Of a stretch of DNA of 64,000 nt, positions 12,226 to 26,300 are shown piece after piece. Every line of letters begins with the position of its first letter. The first letter of the stretch is position 1. This DNA comes from Macropodus opercularis (Eukaryota > Chordata > Actinopteri > Anabantiformes > Osphronemidae), in assembly GCA_030770545.1 (NCBI GenBank), contig CM061094.1, positions 977,501 to 1,041,500 on the forward strand, read 5' to 3'. The position numbers were made by a program, and so were the translations under genes. The notes under the pieces are model-generated. The model saw only the letters and a program-made list of their open reading frames with translations, was not told the origin of the DNA and did not search any database.

Positions 12226-15200
12226 AGGGTTTCCTGGATGAGTTTAATCAGACAGTGCTAAAAAATAAAACTACATAAGACAAGCTCTCGTATGTTTTGA
12301 GTATGACGGCATTCCTGTTGAATGTTACTCTGAATATCCATTCATTCCAGCCAGAAGGAAAACTTTCTAGGAGAAGACTTACTGCATCCCCAAAACAAAG
12401 ATGACTGAGCTGTGCCTCCAGAAAAGCAACAAAGCTGGAACTTTTGCAGCTGTTTACTAATTGACCGCTAACAGTCCTTCAACTGTTCCCTATACAGTCC
12501 TGTGCAAAGGTTTGAGGCAGGTGTGAAAAATGCTGTAAACACAGAAAGCTTTCAAAATGGACGTGACGTCATAAATGAACAACATGCAGTGAATGAACAG
12601 CAGAGAATCTAAGTCACATCAGTGTTTGCTGTGTCCACCCTTTGCCTTCAAACAGCAGCAGATCTTCCAGGTTCACAGTGTTTGAAGGAACTGGGCTGTA
12701 GGTTGTTCAGCATCTAGAGAACTAACCACAGATCTTCTGTGGATGCAGGGTTTCTACATCCTTCTGTCTCTGCATCATCCCAGACTCACATGATGCTGAG
12801 ACCAGGGCTCTGTGGGGCCGAGCATCACTTCCAGTACTGACAGTACTGACGTAGTAACCAAAGACTGATTGGATTCAGATTTTTCTTTTGTTCGCTCACT
12901 TTGCATTTTGTAAATTGACAGAAATAAAAAATCATTATTCATATTTCTGAAAGCTTTCTTTGTTTACAGCATTATTTCACACCTTCCTAAAACTTTTGCA
13001 CAGGACTGTAGATTTTTACTATTTACATTTAATACTCTAATCTCCCTTTGCCTATGACTATATAATGAGAATTAGAATTTGAATTGTTCAGTTGTTTCGG
13101 GTTATTGATGATACGCTATCATATCATTATAACAATAAACCAGAGCTCTTATGGCTCAATGAACAATGCAAATAAGAGAAATGTAAAAAGCACAGTTGTT
13201 CAAAATTACACATTGTTACATTTTTAAGTTCAATTCTGAGAATGGATTTTTTACTGAAACACTAAAACTCTTTGGGCCTCAGTAGCCTTTTCGCCAGTCA
13301 GGACCATGGTTCATGCTTCGTCTCCTGGGCAACGCTGAGTGGAAGTACCCATATGAAATGCAAAGTCTATGATGATAGTCTAATGGTCTTTACATCCAGA
13401 CCATTCATATTAATTATAAAATTATCATTCGTCTTTGGCTCATCATACATGTGGAAACATTTAGTTCACATTTAGTCACAATACAAGCATGTATTATTTT
13501 AAAAAATGTGGATGGTGAGCTGCCAAAAAAAGCTCTAATACAGTCACACATGTACCATAAAGCTACTGAACCCAGGCTAATGAGTAAAGATTATTGTGTT
13601 TTAGCAGGAAAGGTCTGCTCTGCTCTTCAATGTCCTGCCACACACCAAACAGCCAGTAATGTGTGAAGGCATCTATTATCCATAATTATCACTCTGAAAA
13701 ATCCAAAAGCTGTGAAACTAATGTAGAACTGGGTTTAAAAAGAAAAGTGCGTGTTTTCTTTTGTCGTGTTCTGTTGTGTTGCACTGTTGTGACCTGTTAA
13801 TCGCCTTGTTCACCTTGACAGGCTCATTTATAACAATACATCCACATAAACAGCCACTTAGTTGCTCACATGAATATGAATGTGTCTGCACCTACAGTCT
13901 GTGCTAATGATGGATGGGCCCGTTTAGTCAGTTCCGAGCGTTACTGCTGAGCGTGTACTCACAGTGAACCGTCAGCTGGATGGAGGCATTGGTCATGCCC
14001 ACGACGTTGGTGGCCGTGCACGTGAGCAGGAAGTTGTTGTCGTCTCTGCTCACATTGACTAAAGTGATGTTGATGGAATGAATGGTGTTGTTGTCGTAGA
14101 CTTTAGCCTGGAGAGAAAGCACAACAAGATACGGCAACGGCCGCGAGTAAATACGAGGAGAGAGAGAAGTCGTTGTTGTTTCACTGATTTACAGTCATCT
14201 GTAGTCACATGACTTACTACCTAGCTGTGATATAGAGACGCTGGTACTGAACTGTCTTTCTGTGTTGAATGGAGGTTCTAAACCGAGTGCAGTGAGGCCA
14301 GGAGTCTGCTGTTTAACAGTTTGTGGCCCTGTGACGGACTCTCAGCTAAATGACAGCTGGCACGACCCTTACGAGGACAAAGAGGTAGACGGTGAGACAC
14401 CACGAGGAAAAGTTCAGGACGGAACGAAATACACAAAGTCTCTTGTTTTATGAATGTAGTTCAGGCCACTGCAGACACAACAGTGAGTTTGTCTTCCGTG
14501 ATCTTGGTAAAGGTGATTAAAAAAATAAGACATGGAAGACACAGCTGCTGTAGAATGGGCCCTTTCTGCTGGAAAGCATGTCAGTGATTGATCATCAGTC
14601 ATTTATGAGATAAGCACCAGCCATGTGTGAGACGCAGCACACACAGGTCTGACTGCGTCTTCATACCTCCTGCGCGTTGATGGAGTGCAAGCCGTTGACA
14701 GGCCAGTCCACCTCAGGTAATGGGGAGCCCGAGCCATTACAGATGGCCGTTACTCGATCCCCCTCGATGACCGTGAGGTTGGTGTGGCTGACGCTGATAT
14801 CAGGCAGGTCTGAGAGAAAGACACGACATCTTCAGATTTTTAGGAGGCTGAACCCCGTTTCAACAGAAACCGGCTCCAGTCCGTTACAGTTGCTCAGAAA
14901 GCAACCGTTTAGAATCTAATTTATGATGAGCCAAACCTCCCAGAGCTGGGAGGAGCCAACCAAATGACATACTACTGACATACTACAAACATAAGGCACA
15001 GACTAAGACAGACGCATGATCAGGCTTTTGAATCCAGCTTAGCGTTTCACATTTCCTCCGCACCAGCCGTGTGTGTTTCTGGGGCGACAACATACTTACC
15101 ACAACTGCTAATGTTCATATCACTGAGCAGGATCTTCCTAATGCCGTCGTGACAATGCAACTGCTGGCTGCTGAGCCCCGCCTCTCCTCTCAGCTGCCAC

Positions 15201-17836
15201 AGCTGCAGCCAGCGGATCTCGCAGCCACAGTCGAACAGCACCCCCTCTAAGTGACTGGACAGGAGACAGAACGCACCAAGAGTAAGACGCATGTTCAGGT
15301 CGGTCCGTCCCAGCGCTCAGACAGACGGCGAACAGGCCACTTCGGAGCCTGAAATGGAAGCTCACAGATTGGTGCTTATGTAATGCACAAGCCCATGCAA
15401 CCCAAGGGGACACGCTTTCTGTGAAAAGTGTTTCGTTAGTTCTGGTGGAATGAATCAGCTCCGTTACTCTTCTGAAATTCAGCCCTCTCATCACTCAGCT
15501 CGCGTAGAAAAGAAAGGATGTTTGAAGCAGACTCAGCTTCTTTAGTCCACTACTTACATGACAAACACACGTTGGGCTCAGACTCTGCTTCTTTTGCATG
15601 AACTTTGAGTTTACCTGTAATGAATTCAAGCGTAAAAACTGCTTCATTCAGGACACAGAGCAGTTCACCCACGTTTTCAGATCCCGAGACTCTATGTGGT
15701 GAAACCTCAGAATAAAACTGATTACATGTCTGGTTACAGCCTGTACCGACTCGTGGAGTCAGCCCTGGTTGTCTATCACTTGGAGACGTGGACGTTAGGA
15801 GAGTAGAGATCACAGACCCGTCAATCGTCAGTTAGCAGAAACACGTCACACTTTGCTAAATACCAGAATAGGTTTCTCTTCACTACAACCTTGTAGTTGT
15901 GTTCCATTAAATGCCTGCATTGGGACTTTCTCTGTTCATTGTGTTATTTCGACAGCTCTGAACATGTAACATTCAGACCCAGCTCCATCAGCATCTTTCA
16001 CTTACCCACACTTTATGTCTCTATGTGTGTGAAGTCACTGTTGATTGGCAGGTGCAGCTCACACGCTACATGTGTGTTTATGTGACTGCGAGCCAACATG
16101 TGACACAGTGATCAAAGCTGTGGCTTCTGGTATCTGGTGATCAATTAGAAACTGTAACGCACGCTGAACAACATGGCCTCGTAGCCTTACTCACCTCAGG
16201 GCTTAGCCTGAGTTTTCCTTAGGTTGCACCACTGGAGGTTTGCTGTTTTTATATCTCCCGTGTCTTAACATTTATTTCCTGTAGTTCAGGTTAGTATTGA
16301 GTACAACTTACATTAATAAAACTGTACATGCGGTCAGATAGGCCTGGGGACGAGCGGGCACGTTTGTTGTCTGGCTTTTGTTAGCCAGCACGCTAGTTGT
16401 CAGTGCCTGGTTGAGTGGCTCACACGTATCCTTGGAAGCGCTACACTCGCTCTGGCTCAGGTTTTATATGCGCTAATGGTACGTATAATGTGAAAAATGA
16501 CAGAGGTGACAGAGGTGCACAGCGTAGAGAGTCATTTTAACAGCGTCCGACTTCTTCCTCTGGAGTCTGGCACCAAATGACCTGTGTGTTGCACAATTCT
16601 GGAATCGGATCAGAGCTTCTGTGGTGAATAGTGTGGTTTCCTCTTGTCAATAAAGAACCAACAACTTGTCTCCATCTACCTGCTGCCCTTTCAACTATGG
16701 AGGAACATCAAGGCCACTTCACACGTCCCCACAAAGGAGACACTTAACGACCTGTAATGGTTGGAGGAGGAGTCACGGTAGGTGAGGATTCACCTACTCA
16801 CTACCCTCACACCCCTCTGTTCACATAACGAACCCATTCTTCACAGGTGTTAAGTGAAACCCAACTGGAGGATAAATCAGAGTCTCCACCCACAGACTGA
16901 AGAAGCTTCCTGGACAGATGGTGAAACGTTTCTACTAACTAGAAGAATCCAGTTGCCATGACTCAACCTTCAGAAAACTGTTGTGATGTCTGCACTGTGC
17001 AGAAAGGACCCACACAACACCCCAGAGGACGGCTGCAGCAGTACCTGGTTGGAACACCCATGGAGAAGGTTGGAGTGGACATTTTGGGCCTGTTCACAGA
17101 GTCTTAGGCTGGAAACCGTTCTGGTGGCCTGGATGAGGTGGAGCAGTTTAATCGCACCCTAGCCACGCAGCTTGCTATCCTGACCAGCCAGCACCAGAAG
17201 GACTGGGACCAACATCTGCATCTGGTCCTGCATACAGGACTGCGGTACAGGAGTCCAGTGCAAACCCTGACCCTGAGGTCAGCAGCGGTCCTGAACTGGA
17301 TTATTTACAAAGGCTCAAAGGACGCATGGTGCACCAGCTGGCAAGGGACTGGCAGAAGGAGGCTGGGTGTGAAACAAAAGCCGGCCTCAGACACCTGGTG
17401 TCATGGTCAGGTACAGCCCAGTACGGAAAAGGGGCTTGACCCTTAAACTGACCCACCACTGGCAGTGTCCTGGGGAGATACTGGACCGGATCACTGAGGT
17501 GGTCTACCGGGTCCCCATGCCAGGGAGCGGTAAGAGTGCGCTGCTCCACCTGCTCCACGGCTGGTACCATACCACCCTCTGGCTCAGGATAAGGAAAACC
17601 TGCATCTGAGGGCAGCTCTCAGGACCCGTGGCCCCAGATGGGCCTTCAACAAGGCTCAGCCCAGGAAAAGGAACAGAACAGCCTGAGACCCAGAGCCAAC
17701 GGAAGAACATGCTCCTTCCTTACATGGCCGGAGTTTCAGAAAAGCTCAAAAGGAACAACACGTCAGGACCAGTATCAGCGTCTCCACTTAAAAGACAACA
17801 ACGTCCACATGGACGGAGCAGACAGGAGGTTTGAAC

Positions 17837-17880
<44 letters not shown>

Positions 17881-20249
17881 GTCGCCTCACAATGAGAAGG
17901 TCCCGGGTTCGACCGAGGGCCTTTCTGTGTGGCCGTGTCTGGATGGGTTCTCTCCGGGGTCTCAGGCTTCCTCCCACAGTCCAAAGACATGCAGTTAGGA
18001 TGACTGGAAAAAGTCTCATTTGCCTGTAGGTGTGTGCACGCGTGACTCATTGTGTCTATATAAGGACACCAGGTAAACAGCCCCTCTCTCAACAGAGGTG
18101 GAGGCCTCAGACTCAACTTGTCTCCATCTATCTTCCTTTCAAGGAAGATCAAGATCACTTCACACGTCCTCCACAAAGGAGACACTTAACCACTATAGCT
18201 ACACCCTTAAACACACATCTGTTTGTGAATCCTCTTACGTGTGTCAATGTGCATGAGCAACTGAAGTCATCGTAAGGAGACAGGTGGAGGGCAATTATTA
18301 TTATTAAATAATACAAATTATAAATATATAATTATTATTATGAAATATTCTACCAGCAAAGTCATACGACTACTGTACAACACAAGGAAACACGTGTCTC
18401 TCTCCCTGTAAGCTCAGCAACTTCAACCCTTTCAGGCCTTAGAATCATGCTGTTACCCCCCAGATGATTAGAGTTTATCTGACAACACGCAGCAAACGCA
18501 AAACTTAATTAACCCACCCAGCTACCTGAGGAGGTTGATGTAAATGACTTGCTCCGCTTTGTAGCAGAGATAACCCCTCTCTCATTAATACGACACAGAT
18601 AACTTCTCACTGGCATTAAAAGTGTGCAGGCATGAAGGAGAATCATGTTAGAACAAGGGAGGGGTGTAAAACATGATGGCTGCCTTCTGCTGTTGAGTGT
18701 GTTGACGTCAGAAGCAGCAGGCCAAGCCATACCAACGACCCAGGTCCCTTTGAGTCTAACCACAGGCAGACTGGTGGTCTTAGGTCACCAGTCGCTCCCT
18801 ACTGAGCAGGAGAGGCATCGCTAGTGTGTGTCGTAATTATATCGCGCCTACCGGCCAAATGTACAGCGAAGAGCAGTTTGTGTGATCCTGTGGAGATTCA
18901 CGTGAAAAGGAGCAACCGACTGACGTTCTCACTCTACGGAACATGAAATACACTTTAATCCAAATATTCTTTCACCTCCTCTCACACTATGAAGCACAGA
19001 CCTATTTTGAGGCTGAATACATCCTTGATGGAACGATAGCTCATTCACAAAGGCTTAACGTGTGCGGCAGAGCCAGCATTCACCATGTGACCTCGAGGCT
19101 TTTATTGCTCTGAACATATCAGACCCAGGAGACGGTGAAGAAAACACTAATCAAACACTCCCTGAACTTTAGGGCTGAGGAGCATGAAAAGCATTTGTGT
19201 GACTAGTTTGCACTAATGCAGAAAAAGGTGTGTAGAACATAGACAACACAAAGAGGCTGAAGTTGTGCTTATCAACGCTTCCTTTAAGCTGCTATTGTGC
19301 TTTTCAGGCCAAAGGTATATTGGACCTGGATGTCTCACTAAGGTGCCCGTAAACCATCTCTATCGCCTCCATCGGCCTGTCTGACAATGTGTCGCTTAAG
19401 GGGGAGGTCAGGGCAGGTCACAGTGTTCTTCTTGTCGTCCTGGCAACGCCAACACCAAGCTCAGGTTATGGAGCAATGGCAATTGCTGGAGGGCAACCAC
19501 ATCCTTTTGATCCCGATTCAGGTTTTTTATTAGGTCGAACTCTTCAACGGGCAGTGGTGGAATCCAGTTTTGGAAGGAAAGGAGAAAGTGCAGTTCTTAC
19601 AAAGTCAGTGTGTGTCTGCACCCTAGAGTCATATAATGTACCAGAATCAGTACAAAGTGGATTTTGCATATTCAGGGACCTTTAACCAAACTCCAAAGCT
19701 TCTGAGCAGGGAATAGTGAAGGAACAGAACATGTATCAAATGACGACGTTTGTCCAACACGGCGAGTCATGGAGCGATGCACGAATGACCTGGCCTTCAC
19801 AACCACATGATCTGAATCAGAGTAAAGATCACTCAGCACCCGGGAGTCCTTTGAGATCATTGCAGCTTTCCAGGTGACTACCTCATGAGGCTGACTGACA
19901 CCTGACCAATGAAAAGCGTTCGCTACACCTGAGCAGTCAATCAGCTTCGATCCTCACTGAACGGTTAGTGGACAGAGCTAGTCGCACTTTGACTAATAAA
20001 TTGGTAAGAAATTGCCAAGAATGTCCTGTGGCTAAAGTTTCGCCCTTCATCTTTAAAATGTTGAACAAGTAGTAGCCCCTGTGCAGGAAGAGCCTGTGTG
20101 GAGTCAGGATTTATAGCACACAAACAGCTGTGGTGACAGTGAGTGACATCTCTTAGCTTCAGACAACTGTTGCATTTCTATAGTCACCCTGTTAACCTCA
20201 GTGCTTGTGTTGACACTATGCATGACAACATCTTTTAATAGGGACTAGA

Positions 20250-20300
<51 letters not shown>

Positions 20301-23300
20301 GTCAGTTGTACACGATACGTAATTAGAAAACATAGCAGTGATTATATGCGGGACACCTAAACTTGTATCATCTGTTTCACATGTAAACTACGTTGGACGA
20401 CTGCATGAAATCTAAATCACGTCTAAATCATAACGTGTCATGTTACGCGACCACTGTTCAGCTCGCGACTAACAGCTGTTCTGCACAGAACCAGGAAGGA
20501 AGCGAAAGGGAAATAAAATGATTACCTCTGTGTGTTAGTACCATTTGCAAATGTAGATTTAACCTTCGTTATGTCACAGGAGCTAAGTCATAAGAAACAA
20601 AAAATTCCCTAATGCTGCAAAATAAATGCAGATGCCACCACTGTGAGCCTGGTTCTGCTGGAGGTGTTTCCTCTCCACTGTCTCCTAGTGTTTGCTCTGG
20701 AGATTGTTGGATTTCTCCCTTTTTAACCCTTAATATGTGACGTGCCTGGAGGTGATTCTGCTCTGCTGGATTCTGAAAGTCCAGTTTCATCCCTGTACTT
20801 CTATCACAGCTTTGCCATGTAGCCGTGTTAGTTGAGTATATCCTGGACTACAGTCAGTCACAGCTGACCTTTCTGATGAAACCTATTCTACTTGTGTGGG
20901 AAGATGGAAGGTGCAGCTGGGAATCCCAGCCTCAACCATCATTCTGTCCCCTGACCCAGTTGTCCTACATGTGATAATATGACGTAACATTTGTTAGGTT
21001 TGCCCTTTTCAGCCCATTATCTGGCTGCCACGTGAGTTTTTATTCAGATTCACTCCATCCTCGCTAATGTCATCTATTGCTACATGTTCTGCATTTCAGA
21101 ACCTGCTGTCACACCTTCACTCCCATCCGCTGGGTTGTGCTTCTGGCCCAGTACGTGCTGCTCACTTACCTGAGCGTCCAAAGCAGAGCGAACAGGACAT
21201 GAGTCATGCAGGACGTGAAAGGCGCTACAGCTTAACAAGCTGCCATCGTAGAGGCACAGAAAATGCTGCTACCGCTTGAGTTTAGGGCAACTATTCACAC
21301 TCTCCTTTCTGAATGTGTTAAAGGGTCACTGCATTCATTCATTTACATGAATTCAATAACATACAATAACAACATGGCCAAGAGGCAGCATGAAGGTAAG
21401 ATACACAACCGTGACAAGACATTTGTTAGTTAAAAAGTCCAACTAAGACACGATTGTTCTGATGACATTCCTAAAACAGAAAAGCCAAATAACAGAGCTG
21501 AGCTGTAGGGTTAGTTAGAAACTACTGCTTCCACAGACATCATTAAACTGAAAACCAGCATTTGAATATGCTTTGCTAACTTCTTCTGCTTCTTCTGACC
21601 TGGTGTTAATTACTGCACCACAGCTGTAACTACGGATGCAGACATTTACTTACAGTTCATAGAGCTGGAGGTGTTCAAAGATCTGCCAGGACAGCGTGGT
21701 CAGCATGGGGTTCCTGGACAGGTTTCTGAGGGACAGCGAGAAAAACTGAAGTGAGATTGTTACGCCATCATCTGACTCTTACGTTACATAAGCAAAGCTC
21801 CAACAGTCTGATGTGTTGTATCGTTCCAATAACAATTCAGACTTTCCTTATAGAAAACTCACAACACGAGGACAGACACAGTGGATACAATTATCATAGG
21901 TCACGATCATGGTATTTCATAATACTTTTGAATGAGCTGTTTCCAGCAGAGTAACAGGATGCTAGTCGTGTCCAGTTTGTGCTCTGTGGCCGCAGTGAGC
22001 ATCGTTCTCTGACCTTGCACGGTCCAGAGACACGTAGCCAAGCTAACTGCGCTGCGTGTAGCTGTGAGTGTGACTGGTTGTGTGGATGGGTGGTTAGATT
22101 CCTGGAGAGCGGTTTGTATGAAGACCTGCATTCCACATACAGAGGAAGGTATCATCAGACCCGGAGCCGTGTGTTGCCTGGTCGCCTCTTCTTCTCGTCT
22201 CCCTTCTCTATCCCCTCGGCCCAGTCCAGGCAGATGGGCCCACATTGAGCCTGGGTCTGTTGGAGGTTTCTTACTCCATAAAGAGGGAATGTTTCCTCTC
22301 CACCGCTGTAATGATTATTCTATATTTAAATGATAATTTGCTGATTGTCTGTGTGATGTGGGATCTGGTTTTAAACCTTGTCTAGTGCTTTAAAACAGCG
22401 TTTGTTGTGATTTGGTGCTGTATTAATAAAACTGAACCGAGCTGAATTAGAGGTGTTTCCTCCATGCTCTCTCTTCTCTTTCCTCACGTCCTGAGATGAA
22501 TACTGATCAGGGCCATAATCTTACTTGCTATGAATAATAAACACTGTTACATCACCAGCTGACAGAAGAAGAGAGACGCAGATGGAATCAAAGCAGAAAC
22601 GGACGTAGGCACAGACTCAGCTGCTATTTCTCTGTTGTTTCACTTAGACATTAGGAAAAGAGAGTTCAGTCCATGTCCTGGTTGGTCTTTCTGGGCTTTC
22701 TCTGATTTCTATACATTACAGGAGGCAGCATATTGTGTCATTGAGCAATAAAGTACACATTAAAAACTGCTACACTCCATTAACAGGACAAGGACACAGC
22801 ATCACCATCCACATCCAGTCCCACGTCCACGTGTCCGTTACTTGTCTCTTCACGTTGAGATTCACTGCTTTAGCTTCACATCTTTCATTACAGTCCCTTG
22901 TTACTTATTAATGTCGCCTGTACTTGTTTATTGGCCACTTGAGCCACACATTAAGTTAAAATGAACGGTAGGTGGCGCTCAACCTATGACCAGCCCGAAA
23001 CAGAAAGTAACAGGATTTAGAAGGCTGTGAAAGGATTAGCGTGAATTATTTTCTTTACTTTATTGTTGCACGAAACGCTAGAATGTAGGAATAGTCACAA
23101 CATCGGTTCAGTGTTCGGTAAATGAAATTTAAAGATCCAAGCATGTCTCGCATAAAATACGTAGTGTCACATGTCATGTGACAACCTGTTTTAATACTTC
23201 AAACATCTCTGGGTCGCAGTTTAATTCATATTGTATACTCGTCTGCTCGTCAGACACCTAGACACACAAACACCAAACGCTTTATATTCGAAGTTTGAAT

Positions 23301-26300
23301 CCAGGTTCAGTCTAAACCCTGTTTTCAGATTTTTAACTAGTGTAACAGATTTATTTTGTACAATACCTGCATGATAAGTAATATGGTAACAACTGTCTGC
23401 ACTACATCTGCACGTCTCACCCCAAAGTAAGACAAAGTAAGTGAACGCATCGTTCTGTAGATCAGGTAGTGGCTCTGTGATGATGTGATATTAGGGAAGC
23501 ACTGAGCCAGTTTTTACAGCTCATTTCACAGCTTCAGGAACCATGAACCAGAAGCAGCAGAACCAGGTTCCATTGTAGGGTTGAGTCATCAGACGTATAA
23601 CTGGCTCATTCCCATAGTGCTGCTACACAACCGAGCCTCTACGCTGGTTCTGTGTCTCTGGTCGCGCCGCCCTGTGCAGGTTAGCCAGCGCAGAGGCAAG
23701 ACGACTTTCTTTGTTTCATCATTTACTGTTGAATAATAATTACTACATTCATACTGAGGAGACTGTTACCACATCTAACGTGTCGCTGACCGTCAGGTAC
23801 AGCACAAAGACACACACCTGTGTAAACACGATAGACACACACTCCCTGACCTTTTCATAGCCATGTCTCATGTCCCTGCTAGCTCATTCAAAATTACAGC
23901 AACACACATTTATCATGTTTGCTGCGTGTGTGTGGGGACTGATTTAAATATGAAGCTGTCCTTTGCAGACTTATTGTGGTTGGGTTGACCTTTTGAAAGG
24001 ACACCTCCTGCATGTAGAGCGGATGAGTGTGGGCTCAACGTGAGCTCTGGGACTGCTTCTAAACTCAGCTTACAGAATGTGTGCCATTTACTGGATGCTT
24101 CCATCCACAGTGTACATTTATAGCAGTAGAGGGCAGAGGGCAGAGGGAGGCACATCACTTCTCCTGCCGTAGGTAAAGCTCTGCTTCGCTATGGACCAGC
24201 TTCCAGTAAAGACAAACTCACCTAAAGCCTTGTTGTAAACTGCACAGACCTGTGTAGACTTCAGGGATGTGAATGCTGTTAACTCTAATGAATAATAATC
24301 TTAACTGTGGTCATCATAGTAAAGTTAACAATAAAGGATCTAGAAAGTTACCACAGTATCTGAATAAATGTGAACCACCACAGAATGAATTTAACTAACA
24401 ATCATTTATCTACCAATAACTATTATTAAACAAAACATGGATGACATCAAACATTAAACTGACTTGAGTTCAGCAACATGGACAATGAACACACTGGTTT
24501 ATTGCAGCTATGAACAGGGCTTGTGCACAGATTGTTCAGTGAACCAGTCAGGCCACCACAGCTGAACCACCACTAGTCAGTAAATCTACTAGTAAACCAT
24601 CATCAACCATCAACAACCTAATGTCGGATGAAGCTTTTTAGCAGATGGATGCATTGATAATTGACCATATCACTACATAACACAGCATCATTATTTCACA
24701 TTCAACTGGTCGACCTGTCAGTCAGCACCATGGACAGCAGCCTCCTCAGACTGTGTGAACGGCTGAACAGGCTCCTGAAACAAACGGTCCCACGTCTGTG
24801 TTTATCTTTCATTTGTGTTTTAGTGTTTATGCCTGGGTTGAGGTTCAGCTCATGCTCTCACATCAGCAGCACATGGACCAACAGCTCAAACGTTTTGGCT
24901 GAAATTCAATTCTTGGGCTGGTGGCTGCGGTTTCTGACTGTGACCCAGGGTTTCTCATCCAGCATCAGTGCCTGTGCTCACAAATGCTCATCTGGAAGAA
25001 TGGTCAGACATTAGACACACTCCTGAACCCGGTGGACAGCTTCATCCTACGGACTGAGACCAGACGCCATTAACCTGACCGTGGAATATTTAGGAGGCTG
25101 TCTCAGTACCCACACAGTCCTTGAATTCACTGAGTTCCTGTTTAGTCAAACTGATTCCATTGGGGACAGAATACACCAAACAGGTTTTATTCATGCTGCA
25201 GCTTTTACAGGTTTACAGGAGAAGTGCATCTAGTTTCTCCTCTACATCAGGCCTGTTTTAGAGGCACGGTTCAGTGTAACCACTTCCTGAAGTATTTCTG
25301 TTTTGTGTGTGCACGTGTTAGTGCTTACATGACGCTTAGGTGATCTGCATTCACGAGCGAGTCGACTGTAACCTGGCACGTACACGCTCCGAATGTCGAC
25401 ATGTAGCTGGGAGGCCGAGAACTTCATCTCTGATCGATGTGAACGGAGCCACAGCTCGCCAATAATACGTTGCAAAACTAAATTGAAAAGCTAGTAAGTA
25501 AAGCAAACAGTGCGTCCAGCATCAGATTAAATGTAGTTGCTTCCCACCACAGCTTCAGGTGTGAGTGTAACGCTGCAGTGTTTTAGGTCGGCTGCACCGT
25601 GTTCCAGTTAGATGCAATCAAAGGGTTCTTTTGCAGCGCTGCATCGTTCCCCTGACACATGAAGGACATTCATCCTTGTGTCCCTATGACGTAATGATGC
25701 TGTGCCTGTTTAATATCTGCTCATCTCCTGTTGACAAAGTTTAAAGGTGACTCTGGGATAAAGAAAGCCCATCTCTCACTCTCACCACCAGTCCCACCTT
25801 CCCCTCCTCATCTGTCTACTGCTCCCTCTGTCTCCCTTGTTGTTTTTTTATTGGTCAACCTCAACTGAAAAAGGACACAGGAATGTTCAGTGTATGTGTC
25901 ACTTTGTCTCTATGGGTCATGAATTCCACAACTACGATGAAATCACAGATTGATTTTGTATAAAACTGCAGTGATCGGAAGCCTCAGCAGCGTCAGGATG
26001 GCCACCACCTCAAGCGACGGTCACTTGATGTTACATACAAATTATTAGCACGATAAAGTCAGTGCTTCAAGATGTTGTTAATCCCACTGAGAGTAGATTC
26101 CTCTGTTACATCTGGTCGTCGTTCAAAAAGAAGGGAGACTCTGGCATCAATCGACAGATTCAGACGGAGACAAAGATACAATTTGGACAAGTGCGTTCAT
26201 TTTCTAGACTGTTGTGGTTTCAGTTATAGTTGAGTATTTTTGGGCTTCTGTGTTTCTCTACTTATTACAGAGAGCAAACATTATGTGTACAAGCCCATAC

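Noticed and set aside
17880..17930. Possible tRNA gene around GGGTTCGACC
   Set aside because: Only a B-box-like sequence; no cloverleaf, and the surrounding text belongs to a common dispersed repeat.
24661..25014. 117-codon plus-strand frame in intron 3
   Set aside because: No recognisable domain or splice context, and length within chance expectation for this amount of DNA.
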